Assembly (NCBI GenBank): GCA_963082875.1
Contig: OY720097.1
Coordinates: 6,022,501 to 6,086,500, forward strand
Direction: 5' to 3'
DNA from: Corella eumyota
Lineage: Eukaryota > Chordata > Ascidiacea > Phlebobranchia > Corellidae
Length of the DNA stretch: 64,000 bases
This document shows, in pieces, positions 28,765 to 41,478 of this stretch; the first letter of the stretch is position 1, and each line of letters starts with the position of its first letter. The notes below the pieces were generated by a model that saw only the letters and a list, made by a program, of their open reading frames with translations, was not told the origin of the DNA and did no database searches. Position numbers and translations under genes: made by a program.

Positions 28765-31700
28765 TTAAATCATGATCGCGGCAACGTGTGGGCTGTGGCA
28801 CGAAGCTATCGCCATTAAAAGTGGTAGATCTTGTTTTTCAATACTGTAAAAAAGGTTACAAATTTAATATAAAGAAAAGAAAATATTTAACAAAAGCATA
28901 ATAGTGGCAAAATCGCTAGAAAACGCGATGTTAAAGTTTAAAAATAAAAATTATATTTGTTCTATTTTTTAATATTAATATATACATTTTAAAATTGCAA
29001 ATGGAAATAAAAATTAAAAATATACTCTTGATTATTCAAATTTACCATTATTTTGAAAAGTGACCATTTTATTTAATTTTATCTAAAAAAAAAATTAAAA
29101 ATGTTAAAACATAACTTACTTTAATACTGCTGACAATTCTCCAACTGTTACTGGTTTACCTCGAACATATTCCGCCAACATTCGACTTTTCAACACTAGT
29201 TGTCGCAATTCGCTTTCCAAATGTTCGAGACACTATAAATATAAATGAACAAAATTTATAAATAACGGAAAGTACATATAAGGCGCTTGTTACGACTGAC
29301 TAAAATAAAGATGACGTCACGGTGATTGACAATACATGTTTAACTACAAGAGCCCACAACGTTTTAGAAAATAATTACCAGTTTATGTAATAATACAAAA
29401 ATGTGTATATTACTTATACTCTAAACTTATAAAAATAAACAACTATTTTAAACTTATAAAAATAAACAACAGTTATATAAAAAAATTTGTGTAAAAAAAA
29501 AAATTTTTTTTTGAACTTACGAATTGTGAAGACATTCCCATTAAATGCATCTGAGCAAGTTGTTGTAAAATATTATGAACTAATTTGGAAGATTGGGCTG
29601 GCAGGGAAGGTCGTTGTAAACGTTGTGTACTATATAGTTTAACCGTCCTGTAAAAATGTAAAATATAAGTACTAACACGCCATGTAAGCATATTAAATAG
29701 TATATATACAATATTTTAACTCTAATACACAGCCTTAGATATTTATTATTAAAAAAATATTTTTTACGTTTTTTTCTTTAAAAGTTTTCTAAATCTTTAA
29801 AAAAATATTTATTCAACGTTTAACTGTGTCACGTTTTTGAGCAATACCATATTTTAAAAATTAACTTTTTTACTTCAACACGTTATGCTCTTCTTAAATA
29901 GATATTTTTAAAACTTATTATATTCTTGGGTTTCCTATTCTTAAATTTAGAATCACGTTTATTTTTAATACTATAAGTTATATTCAACGAGTTAACCTAA
30001 GCATTGTCATAATGTGAAAATAGACAAAAAATATCGATGTATAATGACGTCATAAAAGGATTGGTTTTATCAAAAATAGAAATATCGGATTACAATAAAG
30101 AAGTAACTTAAAACAACACTGAAAAAAAAATGAGTTCATAGTCAAATTTAAAAGCTTTAAAAATAAATAAAAAACCCTAAGTTATTTCAGTTTTGTATTG
30201 TAAAAGGGGTTCCCTTAAAACGGGAGTTTTATATTTATATTCAAATGTTAAACATTAACACGATATCCTTAGACCATGGCGTAATGTCAAAAAATCAAAC
30301 ATAATTGCCTTAATAAAAACCCCGCGTAAAATTAAATAATACGACCATTTGTTATTATGCCAAACTTTCCAGTTGGTTTCCTATGTTTCTTTGTTTACTA
30401 TGACTAACTTAAATCTTAAATAACAAGGTAGTGATGATATAATAGTAGTAGGCGTATACAAACAAGGCGATATTAAGGAATACACAAACGCCCTAGCAAT
30501 TACGACGTACATAGAATTTGAGTAGGCTTTTACATATGACGTCATCCGGAAAGGATTAATATAGATTGTGATACGTGGGATCGATACTTAAATAAATAAA
30601 AAATGTCGTATATAGAATTTAGTAGATAACTACGCTTGTTTTTATATGATAAATAATACTGAATTATATTACCTAAAATTTATAGTGGCCTGTTAAGTGT
30701 GTTTTTTTTTTAAATTATTACAATTATAAAGTAAACGAATTTCGAAACTTAGTTTCAAAATAGGCATCACAATTTTTTTAAATGACTAATATTAACAAAA
30801 TAAAAAAAAAGTACTCACCATGTATCAGTATCCGCATGTATGCAAATGGCTTCAGCTACAGCCTCATCTAGGGTTGGATTTCGAATGGTATTTGTTAAAT
30901 CTCTCATTATTCTCTGGGGCATATCTGGATAGTTGTGTGTTCCGTGTAACACAAAATCGTTCATATATTCTGGGCTGTAACTGTAACAAAAAAAAATCAA
31001 AAATAAAAAAGGTTGATTTTAACAATATTTACTTCATAACCTATGTTTCTATAGATTTGTTCTTAAATTACAAAATATATACAAGACAAAATTATAACAA
31101 AAAGATTGGTTAAAAACTTACTCAGCCATTAGTGTCGCAAATCCTGTTGCAACTTTATTGTGGTTGCAACTTTTGGCATCAGCATTATTGTTGTTATTCA
31201 GTTCATACAGAGGTAGTTCGGTTAAATTTGCAGTAGGAAAGTCTTTTGACCCTTTAAGTTGGGGTTCGGGTTTATTCGGGGGTATTCCAGAGGCACTTAC
31301 TTCATTAGGGGTAAGTGGTTTGGGTAAAGGGATCATTTTTAAATTTTGGGGTGAATTTTGTTCGGAGCTCGCCTTGAACGAAACGGTTTCGCTACCAACA
31401 TTAAATTTTACTAAACCCACTGGACCCTTGGAGGGCAATGGGGGGGAGGTGGGACTAGTAGGGGTTTCGCTACTCTTGCACCTTGGGGTTGGAACGGGGG
31501 TTTTGCTGGAAGGCAAAATTGGGTAAATATTAGTTTGTGAGGCATTCTTTGAATCCTTAGCAGCATTAGTAAGTTCTGATGTTGTATTGAAGTTCTCGTA
31601 AATTGCAACATCATCTGTGGAAATAGACACCACCTTATTAGTCTCAGATATCAACGGTAATTTATTCTTTTCTGAACTAATAAAAGCAGGAGTGCTTTGC

Positions 31701-34700
31701 GATGTAGAAAGGGTTTCTGTATTTTCTTCGACTCCATCAAAATATTGATCAAAGTCGTTGTGATCCATTTCAACAGATGGAATACGAAGTAGTTTTAATT
31801 TTTGAAAATTGTTCATTTCTGGCAATTTCTCATCCAAATTTTTAGTGGTTTCTGGCTCAGTAGTCGGCAGGTTGCTCCTGCGAGAAGCAAGACGAACCTT
31901 TTCACCTGATTTGCACCTCCGGTGTCCGGGCACAAAGCTTTTTCTTGCCTCCACACAGGGATTGGAGACAGATCGTGAAGGAGTTTTTGTGGGTACTGGC
32001 TTAGGATTTTCAGCTTGATTTTTTATATGGTTTTGAATTTTTTCTTTTAAAAGTGCCTTGTGGCTTGGCACCGGTGAATTGGTTAGTGATTTAGTTAAAA
32101 TTGGGTTACTAGCCCGTTGCACATGAGCTATGTGTTCTTTTTTTGCCTCCAAACGTCCGACAAAAGTGTCCGTGCACACACAAACATTGGTTGTGACATC
32201 GGTTAAAGAAGTTGACATTTTTCGTGCAGAAGAAGACCCCTTGTCGTTACAAGTATATGTCGGCACATCGGGCCAATCAATATAAAAGTCATTTTCTTCC
32301 TTTTTAGAGTCTTGGCGCATGCAGAACGATCCGTGCACATTACAAGCTAAAATAAATTAAACAATGATTATTTAAAGATAAGTTTAACAACACAAAAAAA
32401 CTTATTTTTAATAGTAATTTTTATAGTAGAAAAACACTTACGTAAAGCATTGAGGCTACTAGATGATGTTTTAAGACTATCATCCTGAGTGGATTTTAAA
32501 AAATGATTCTTAACCAATGAAATTTTTGATTTATTGCATGCATCGTGCGATTGGCGTCGACTTTTAATACTTTTTCGAGGAGGAACAGCTTCATTAGAAA
32601 ATGTTCTGTGTCTAAAAATAAAGAAAAACTGTGATTAAAAAATATTGAATTATTTAAAATACATTTATTAAAGTTTTACCAAGCAAAGGCTCAATAAATT
32701 AACTATTTGCAATATTTAAAAATTCTGCTTACTAAAAAGGAACAGAAACTAGAAAAACAATACAATGAATAAACAGTCACATGATAACTTTATTTTTATC
32801 ATAACATAATAATGGTTCAGAAACCAAAACTAAATGGAGTCATACATGTTTATTTATTAAATTCAGTAACCAACAAGACAACATGTGACATATAGATTCA
32901 TCTGTTTATTAGAAGCGCTTCACCACATTTTTAAATATACTGTTCCTAGCAGAAAGTAAATATTGATTTCAGATACCTTCCTACCACTGGTAAACACAAG
33001 TCTGTGCTAGTTTTAGCCTTAAGGTAATAAACTAAGGTAATATAGTTTAGTATTAAGATTGTGCATTGTTGGCAATACATAAAGCATTTGCATTGCCAGC
33101 CTTTATTTTATACTAGACTATTACTACATAAATACTAAAATTTACTAATATTTCTAAAGCATATTATGGGATATTCAAATATTTAATCTTACCTTATAGA
33201 GGATTGCATATTAGTTAAAGTCTTATGACTCCCAAATTGAATATTATTATTTTTGATCATCGGCCCGCTGTAGCTTCTCGACAAAGTAGCTTTATTATCC
33301 TCTACACCCAAGTCCTTGTAGGGTGAAGATTTTGACCTAGCAACCCCAGTTTTTTGGGGTGACTTTGGGGGTGAAATGTCTAGTTTTTTAGTGGGGGATT
33401 CAGTTGCTAGAGTTACAAACACATAGTCCTGATCTTCCAGTTCTATACAAGGCACACTTGTGAGATTAACTCCTTTAATAGCTGGTTTAGCAATTCCAAG
33501 TGACTGAAAAAATAAATAAATCATTACAATATTTCTAGTTTATAAATCAAGCATTAACTTGGTTTAAATTACATTTAAAAATAATAAATTAATGTGAACC
33601 TTTTTAAACCTATCATAAAAAAGACTTGACGACAAGATAATCACAATGTAACTCACCATTGGGGTCAAGAGTTCAGGAACAGCAATGACTTCGTCGACCC
33701 TAGATGACCTTATAAAATATGAAAGGACAGACAAGATGGTGGACACCAGCTCGTGTAAACTGCCAGTAACAATTGTTCGACTTACTTTTGTTGGACTGCC
33801 AACTGCACCATATAAATCACTGTAAAAAAAAAAATTTTAATTTTATATATATATTCTAAATAATTAAACTCCATTTAATTGAAAATAGGACATTTAGTAC
33901 AGCATATATCAGTAAAAAAATTATGCATCATGCTTTTTGCATTTTTTTTCTAAAAAAACAACTAATTTGCATATTCTTATGAATAACCTAATTAAACCGG
34001 CCTGTATAGGACTTAGGATGTACCAAACCTTTAACAATAAACCAGTCTGCTGAGATTTAGTCATAGGACTTTGAGTCATAAGCTCCTTGTGCCTATCACA
34101 AGACATTACAAACACTAACTCTCACTGTTATGGATCATTTACCCTTATTTTTACAGATCACTGGCTACACACAATTAAGACCAAAAAATGTTCACAATTT
34201 TACTTTTTTTAACAATAAATTGAGTTAAAATTTTAATAATATTATTTTAAAATTGTAATTGGTATAGTTATTAGAAACAGTAAAATTTGATATTTTTTGG
34301 CTTAGCTCAGGCTATACTAGTAATTGAAAATTTACAATGGCTTTACTGTCTAGCCTAGTTTAACAATCACACGATTGTTAAAAAAACATTAAAACAAGAA
34401 TACTGTTTTCCCATATCAAAATACAAAAAATTACTACCTAAAAAATTATTTTTAAAGATTTCAATTTAATTTAAAAAATTTTTTTTACAATTTTATTTTA
34501 TTTTACTTACCCAAGTTGTGCCCACAGAGCATTATAATCGTTACAACAGTTGTCTTTAACAACACAACAACCATCAGAAGGTGTAACCGAATTTACCCAA
34601 CCAAGGTGATTAGTTAATACTGCTGTCAATAACCCACTAATAAAGCTGAAGAAATATAAAAAAATTTTTACTTTTAAAAATGCCAGAAAAGTGAAAAAAA

Positions 34701-37700
34701 GAATAAAAATATGAAATAAAAGATAGGTAAATTTATACCAGCAAAAATATTCAGCAATATGTTTTATTAACAACAACAACAAAAAAACCACACAGGAAAT
34801 GATTTTTACCTATTTTTCTGCCTCATATTATATTCGTGCGTTACCAATCTGGTGATGTCACCGAGAAAACAGTTCACCACTATGCTTCGCTGGTCGTCAC
34901 CAATACTACGAGAGGACAAAGTCGACCACACGGGTTCTGGTAAGCGGGGGGTCGAGTAAATTAGCCTAAGTTTGGTTGAAAACCGATCCAAAGCCTGTGA
35001 ATATATAAAAAAATATTATTTAAAAACTTTTTTTTTGACATTTTAAAATATTTTAGAAAATTATTGCCCAACAAATACTGTAAATTTTATTATTTTTTTC
35101 ATTTTGTATTTACCTATACTAAGAATACTATATAACAATGTGTCACTTGAGTTGATATGACAGAGTCTAAATATGTCACCTTTTAATTCATAATAAGGTC
35201 AAAAATTATAATAATCATATGACCAAGAATGTAATCAAGTGATTAGATGTTAAATTATTTAATCAAACAATATTTTTTACCTTCATCATTTTTTCGGTGA
35301 AAGCATTCGTTGATTCAACTTCAAACGCTTTTTCAATATCTGCTTTTAACATCGTCATGTGACTCTCGATCAGCGGAAAATGCTCAAAGAAAAATTCTTG
35401 AAAGCATCTGTGTAAATACAAAAAATAATTGTCATATTTCCATAAATGTCGAAATACTTCTTGATTATTAAAAAAAAAAAATATTAGATAATTTTTTTAA
35501 ATAGCTAATTTGAAACAGTTCTTACTTGGCATTGCTGGGTTCAGGACTACATAAAACAGCAAAACCAATTCTCATTCTTGTTTTGCGTAGGGACAACATT
35601 TTGTCTGAAGCCTATATAAAAATAAATCAAAATTTCAAAAAGCAATAACAAAATTATTGTTTTAAATTCACATTATTAATGCAAAAAATAAAAATCACGT
35701 ACTATAGTTTTTTTAATACACAGAAACTTATGATTTATATTCAGAACAAAGCAGTGTCATAACAAATTAGCTACAATAAGGCAATTAATATGCTTGTTTA
35801 TATCACGTATTGCATGACTGGATAATTGCAGCAAGTTGTTTACCTTTTCGTGCAGAATAAAACTGTTGCGTTGATTTTTGGGGACGGATTGTGATCGAAT
35901 GTTGATGGAATTTGAGTGTTGTCTACCTGTAGCACCAAGTGAACCTAACAAAATTTAAATTTACAAAAATAATAAGATATATATATATGTGAAATACTAG
36001 TGAGTAAAATAAAAACTTTTAAACAATAAATTTGAAAACATTTTTTTTAACTTAAAAATTATAAAGTATATAATTATAAATATATTAATTTTTTTTTGTC
36101 AATTTAATTTTTTTTTTGCTGATTTCAAACTTTAAACAAATTTTCCCAAACCTGTGTGATTACTAAGAAGACCTTGAGCTGATCCAAGTATGGAAGACAG
36201 GGAAGAGGAAGAGTCGGATCTTGGAAAAACTCCAGCAGTGTAGGAGGATGCTACTCTAGAAGCAGGTGGATGAGCGGGAAGAGGAACTAAAAATTAAAAT
36301 AAAAAAATATTAAACTAATAAAAGTAAATATATGTAACACTTGTTGTAGCAATTTTTTTTAAGATATAAAATAGGAGCCTAATAAGAGCTTTCAAATGCT
36401 TATTTACCAGGCATTGTTTTTGCTTTTCTTCTACTAGAAGTTGTGTTGGTTTTTTGCATTTCAATATGATTTTCAATTCCTCGGTCAAGACTACAAAAAG
36501 TCAAACAATTTTTTTATATATTTGAAATCAAACTTAATCAACGTAAGTTTGTTGAAATTGCTGACATAATATTTAAAAATTTTAAAAATTTCGTTCGCAA
36601 TAACTAGGAAAATTAATTGTTTTATTGCCCGATTAATTGTCAAGTCACATGAATAATATTATAAAACAATTAAGTATTGCGAAAAGTCTTAAGTCTATTA
36701 AATGACCTTATGCAATACAAATTTGACTACCCAATAGAAAGTTTTACAACAGGAAACATAATGACTCACATATCACATGTGGCCAATTTATCACTTCTTA
36801 TATGGCACGCTTGTCACTTTTTTTAGCAATTAACTAATTTCTATATTACTAAAAAATTTTGTTATTTTTGAAATATCATGTTGGGTACATACCTCACTGT
36901 AGTGGTGGTAGCAGTATCGGCTAGAGATTGAATACAAAATACCCTGCTTAACATTATTTGAGGGGGGTCTCTGTAAAATAATTATTTACAGATAAATACA
37001 CAAATTCTACAAGACCAAAAATTACAAAAATAATTTGATATTAAAGTTTTACCAACAAACAACTGTTCATTTTTAATTTTGTTAGCGAATAATTGTTACT
37101 ATTTTTTATTTATATACAATTTTCTTACCTTATGTAGTGGATTTTAAGGGAGGGAGCTTTTTGTGCCATGCCAACGGAACCAAATAACATTTCGGACAAA
37201 ACATTCCAATCTGATGGCTTGCGCACAACCTTAACAAAACAAATATTATCTTAACCTATCTTGGAAAGTTTAAACTGGGACTACTTTTATTGTAAAAAAA
37301 TAATAAATTAGTTAGCAGAAAGGACAAAAAACATTAAAAATTTGATAGAATTTAGTCTTTTAAAGTAAAAAAAAAATTGTTTTGCCCAACTACAAGTTAT
37401 ATACTCCTCTGATACATTATACTTTACCAATGCACCCTTATTTTAAAAAAAGTAAATGGAGCATAAACAGAATGCAAAAAAACAGGTCATGTAATACCTG
37501 GTATAAGGGAGGTCCTTCTTGCCGTCGAGTGTTGGGAGTTGTATGTAAATGCTGTGTTGGGTAAGATTTCTAAAAATAATAAAAAAATAAAATATTTTCC
37601 AAAAAAATAAAATATATATATAAACTTTTTAAGTAGCAAATTTTAGAAATTCTTCTTACATGAATTGTGGTCTCCACTTTTTGAATACTTTTCGAGTCAA

Positions 37701-39337
37701 ATATGTTTTTCGGGTCACTGGTCACTCCTACCTCCTTAAACAGTACAAGCCTGATATCGGGTGGTGGTCGTTCAACCATTACGACAGCCTCGTTGCTGTC
37801 GATAACAACGGGTTTTTCATTTGAAGGAATGGAGGGATTGAGATTTTGATTTAACTTTGATTTACTAAAAAATGAAATACAGTATTTATATTCAAAATTA
37901 CTTAAAAATAATAAAAAAAATTTATAACTATGCTTACCAAAATTTTAAAAGAAACATTTAAAAATATTATTTTAAATAAAAATCCATATGTTTCCTAAAA
38001 CAAAAAAATTTTAATCTAAGCGCGAAAAATTTAAAACAAAGTTATAAATTATACTCTTATCTTAACAAAAATTTGATAGGCTGAGCTGCTGAGAACGAGT
38101 AGCAATTAAACAATAAATAATTTTAAATAAACAGCCTAACAAAATTAAGTAAACTAAACTGCTTAAATGAGCCCTAAATTTATGCATAACCTTAGTTACA
38201 AAGCAAACACCATTAGCATCAGCAAAATACTACAGTAAATCTTAGCTCAAGTACAATAAAACAAACATTAGTCTAGTCTCATAAACTTTTTAAACTAACA
38301 AAATCAAATTAATATCACTATGCTTTGACTTTTAACTATGTTACTAAATTCACACAGAGACACATATTAAAAAATTTTGGTCACACAGTTAACTAGTTAA
38401 AGGTATATCACAAGACATGACAACCTAGCAATGTTCATAGGAGGGTCACATGATTTACATGAGTCACATAGTCACACTTTAGACTAGGAAGCATCCAGAA
38501 ATGTATGACACAGCATATTGATCAATTTAAAACCTTTTTTTAGGTTTGTCATGGGTTTCATGACCTAGTTGTTTTTTGGGTTCAAAAAATTGTTTTAATA
38601 AATTTGGTTATAAGTTAAAAATTTTACTGTTGAAGCAATTTATTTTACCTTTACATTTATACAAAACCAATAATTTAATATATATAATTTTAATCCTACA
38701 TTAGTTTTTCTTTGTTAAATAATGATTTGATACTATTTTATAAACAAATAAACCCATTTTTATGATAAATTTTGCCTCCAGCATAATGAAATTATTCAGT
38801 TTGTTTATTTATATTAAATTATCATGACTTGTACCAGCCTATTAAAGGTGCAAGCATGACTACAAACCATGATGAAATTTTTTTTGACGTCAATTCTGGA
38901 ATATAAAATTTTACTGTTGGCCGGTATATTTTTTGATTTTAATACTTACTTTTATGTTTTTGAAATTTTGAATGCCAATAAAAAGGCACGTGGCTAACTA
39001 GAATTTAATCATATGATTCTATTGACTAAAAGTTTGTGCGACTGTTAAACAAATATCACAAGACCAATATTGAATTGAATTTCACAAGCAAAAAGCAAAC
39101 AAAAGTTTTATTGCTGTAGACATTAAAATCTAGTAGAATTTTTTTTAAACACCTACTTCAACTGTAAGGTGGATTGCAAAATGATTTGAAACTCTTCTTT
39201 GTAATATTTTTATAAAAAGAAATTTCACTTTTTGAACATTTTATAAAAACGTACCCGAAAAGATTACATTTCGGAAATTTTCCACTTTTCTTTTTTTCCT
39301 GATATCTTTTTTGAATTTTAGTAAAAATGTTATCCAT
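28765..39337 (-). CDS. FNIP: Folliculin-interacting protein (FNIP1/2 orthologue), complete, 20 exons
   Basis: Exons: 39337-39255, 37864-37660, 37569-37498, 37229-37129, 36970-36893, 36490-36408, 36286-36152, 35944-35844, 35611-35526, 35407-35281, 34994-34810, 34645-34511, 33819-33657, 33503-33193, 32611-32442, 32346-31122, 30980-30819, 29647-29521, 29232-29120, 28843-28765. They total 3741 nt, or 1246 residues, close to vertebrate FNIPs (about 1100-1170). All phases agree. Recognised blocks are an N-terminal longin-type region (DIRLVLFKE), FFFEHFPLIESHM, LTAVLTNHLGWV and DLYGAVGSP. The C-terminal DENN part has NDFVLHGT, DEAVAEAICIHADTDTW, LKSRMLAEYVRG and DLPLLMAIASCHSPHVA. FNIP binds folliculin; the complex acts on RagC/D GTPases at lysosomes and in the AMPK/mTORC1 network. 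The 1.2-kb exon is serine/threonine/proline-rich and poorly conserved, as expected of the linker. A Cys/His cluster (PCNVHGSFC, spanning exons 32442/32346) falls where vertebrate FNIP1 has its cysteine degron. The start was placed by phase at the small exon reading MDNIFTKIQK. Confidence 0.95.
29422..29470. repeat. 27-bp tandem duplication in a FNIP intron
   Basis: The 22-mer beginning TAAACTTATAAAAATAAAC occurs at 29422-29443 and again at 29449-29470, separated by a few bases. It lies in the intron between the exons ending at 29521 and starting at 29232. It looks like a simple local duplication with no implied function. Confidence 0.7.
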
Positions 39338-41478
39338 TTTAAACGTGTGTTTGCAAAAGACCAGTTATCTACATTGCAAGCACTTTCAGGTTGTTTAATA
39401 ATTTTCGTCTCGATTCAAAATGGTCACAGTTTTTTTTGTTTGCCAAAAACCTTTGTACATAACTCCAATTCTCACTTGAAAGATATTGGAAGAGCTGACC
39501 CTTAAACTCCTTTGTGAGTCAGCAAAATTTAATCATGATTCAATTATTTTATTTAATCTAAATAACATAATATTGTGTTAAACATTTATATCATTTTTGA
39601 TAAACAAAGTTGAAAGCCTAACGTTGCAACAAAATCAAGCTATCAAATTACCATAGCCTTTCTACACTAATGGACTAACATTACTCTGACAATGGACCAA
39701 CTTAAACTAAATCAATAATAGAGTAAACTGAATATTTTCATCTTTGTGACCTTTTTTTTAAAGAAACGCCTAATAAAAAAAATATATAAACATATTAATC
39801 CCTTAGTTTTATATCTTAAAAGTGACCTACTCTATTTTTTAAATAATATAATTGCTTCTTCTACAAGCAGAATTAGCCAAAATAGTTATATTCTGCCTTT
39901 TATTATCCATTGATCCGCTAAAAGACGATAAACAAACAAAATGAGTCAACTACATTGAAAACTTGTGTATTATTCAGTTATTACCAATCTTTTAATGTTA
40001 AGACAACATAAGCAGCTAAGTACAAGTACAAAATAACTTGATCGGCCAAAACCTTTCCCTAGAAACTAGTTTTAAAACCTTTGTTACATAATACATCTAT
40101 TTACAAAGAAACAACTCAGCAAACTGTATTACTCGTATTACGAAATAAGAACTCTTTGCCAACCTAGCACAACGAACTCGTGACAAGTAGTCATGTGACT
40201 AACTGACAGGCTCATTGACGTCATAGCGCGTCACCACGAAACTGACCTAAGGTTATTTGTGTTGTGATCAAGAGCGCTAACATACGGATGCTAAAAATTT
40301 TGTCTTGTGATTTTTTTAACAAATGAATCTTAATATCACTATAATTAATTCCTATCTATATAACGTTAATTTAAAAGTAAAAATAAAACAAAAGGCACTT
40401 TTAAAATTCGTTTTATTTGCTACTTAAAATTATTTCTACATTTTCCCTTATAAATAGTTTAAAACTATAACCCAACATTTAAACAGTACAAATATTTCAT
40501 TGCATACAGGAGTTAATTAAAAATAACAGCGGAAAGTGATAACGTATATATATTTATGTTTACTACAAAACAAATTAATATATTTCATAGAGATGTATTA
40601 TAAATTTGTGTAACAAAATGTAAGTTATACACTAAACAATAAATCCTACCTTTTTACAAAGGTACAAAGACATTTGCATTAATGCTTAAAACAGACAAGC
40701 AAATAAAATAACCACAGTTGATTTAGTAGTAATTACAAAATTATTCCTGAAAAATTATAACAGTAATTTTTTCAAAATAATAACACTAATAATATTGTCA
40801 TGACAAAAAGGAATATTAATTATATGAACAATGTGATGCAAGTTGAAATAGTTGTAATACTGAAATGAAAGAAAAATGTTTTTTAATGAAATAGTTATAT
40901 ACAAAATACTAATACTCAGCAAACTTAAAATAATTGCAAGAAATACTAGTGGCAAATTAAGACATGCACTATATAAATTTAACAATTAAGGCAACATAAG
41001 AAAATTAGAAAAATTTAAGTAAAACTTAATACAATTTACTAAACAAAAATTTCAGAAAAATTGGTACATTTTAAAAAAATGCTGATTTGCCTTTTTCGGT
41101 TGTATTTTAAAAGGCTTAATATTTTTATTATTAAAAAAACACAAAAAACACAGAAACCCCAAAAACTTGTTTCAAATTCAAGGACAAAAAAAAAGACATT
41201 TGAATTTTGTAGAATTTTCGAGTATTTTATTTTATTTAAAAAATGTGTAAAAATTAAAGCACAAGAAGTAAATTCTGATAAAAAAATTATATTTATTGCA
41301 TTGAATTGTTAGGCAGAAAAATATAGCACTAAATAAGTTGCCTAATACTTGTATTACACATGTTTTATAACAAATTTGTAATATTGATGTTCTATGTATT
41401 AAAATAAATAATGCTTTCAGCATAACTTAATTAATGTGTGTATCTAAATAAGCTAACTGAGAGTTTAAAAACAAAAAA
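39338..41478. other. FNIP upstream region and SAMD8 3' region
   Basis: No coding exon is seen. Positions 39340-40300 lie upstream of the FNIP start codon and should hold its 5' UTR and promoter. A perfect TGACGTCA at 40216-40223 sits in a locally GC-rich patch, which is the best promoter candidate. From about 40.3 to 41.48 kb the DNA is very AT-rich and probably contains the SAMD8 3' UTR. Open frames at 40755-40985 and 41061-41312 are low-complexity lysine, phenylalanine, isoleucine and asparagine strings, not credible proteins. Confidence 0.5.

Noticed and set aside
41061-41312. 83-codon plus-strand frame in AT-rich DNA
   Set aside because: It is a Lys/Phe/Ile/Asn low-complexity product of A- and T-tracts in the SAMD8 3' region.
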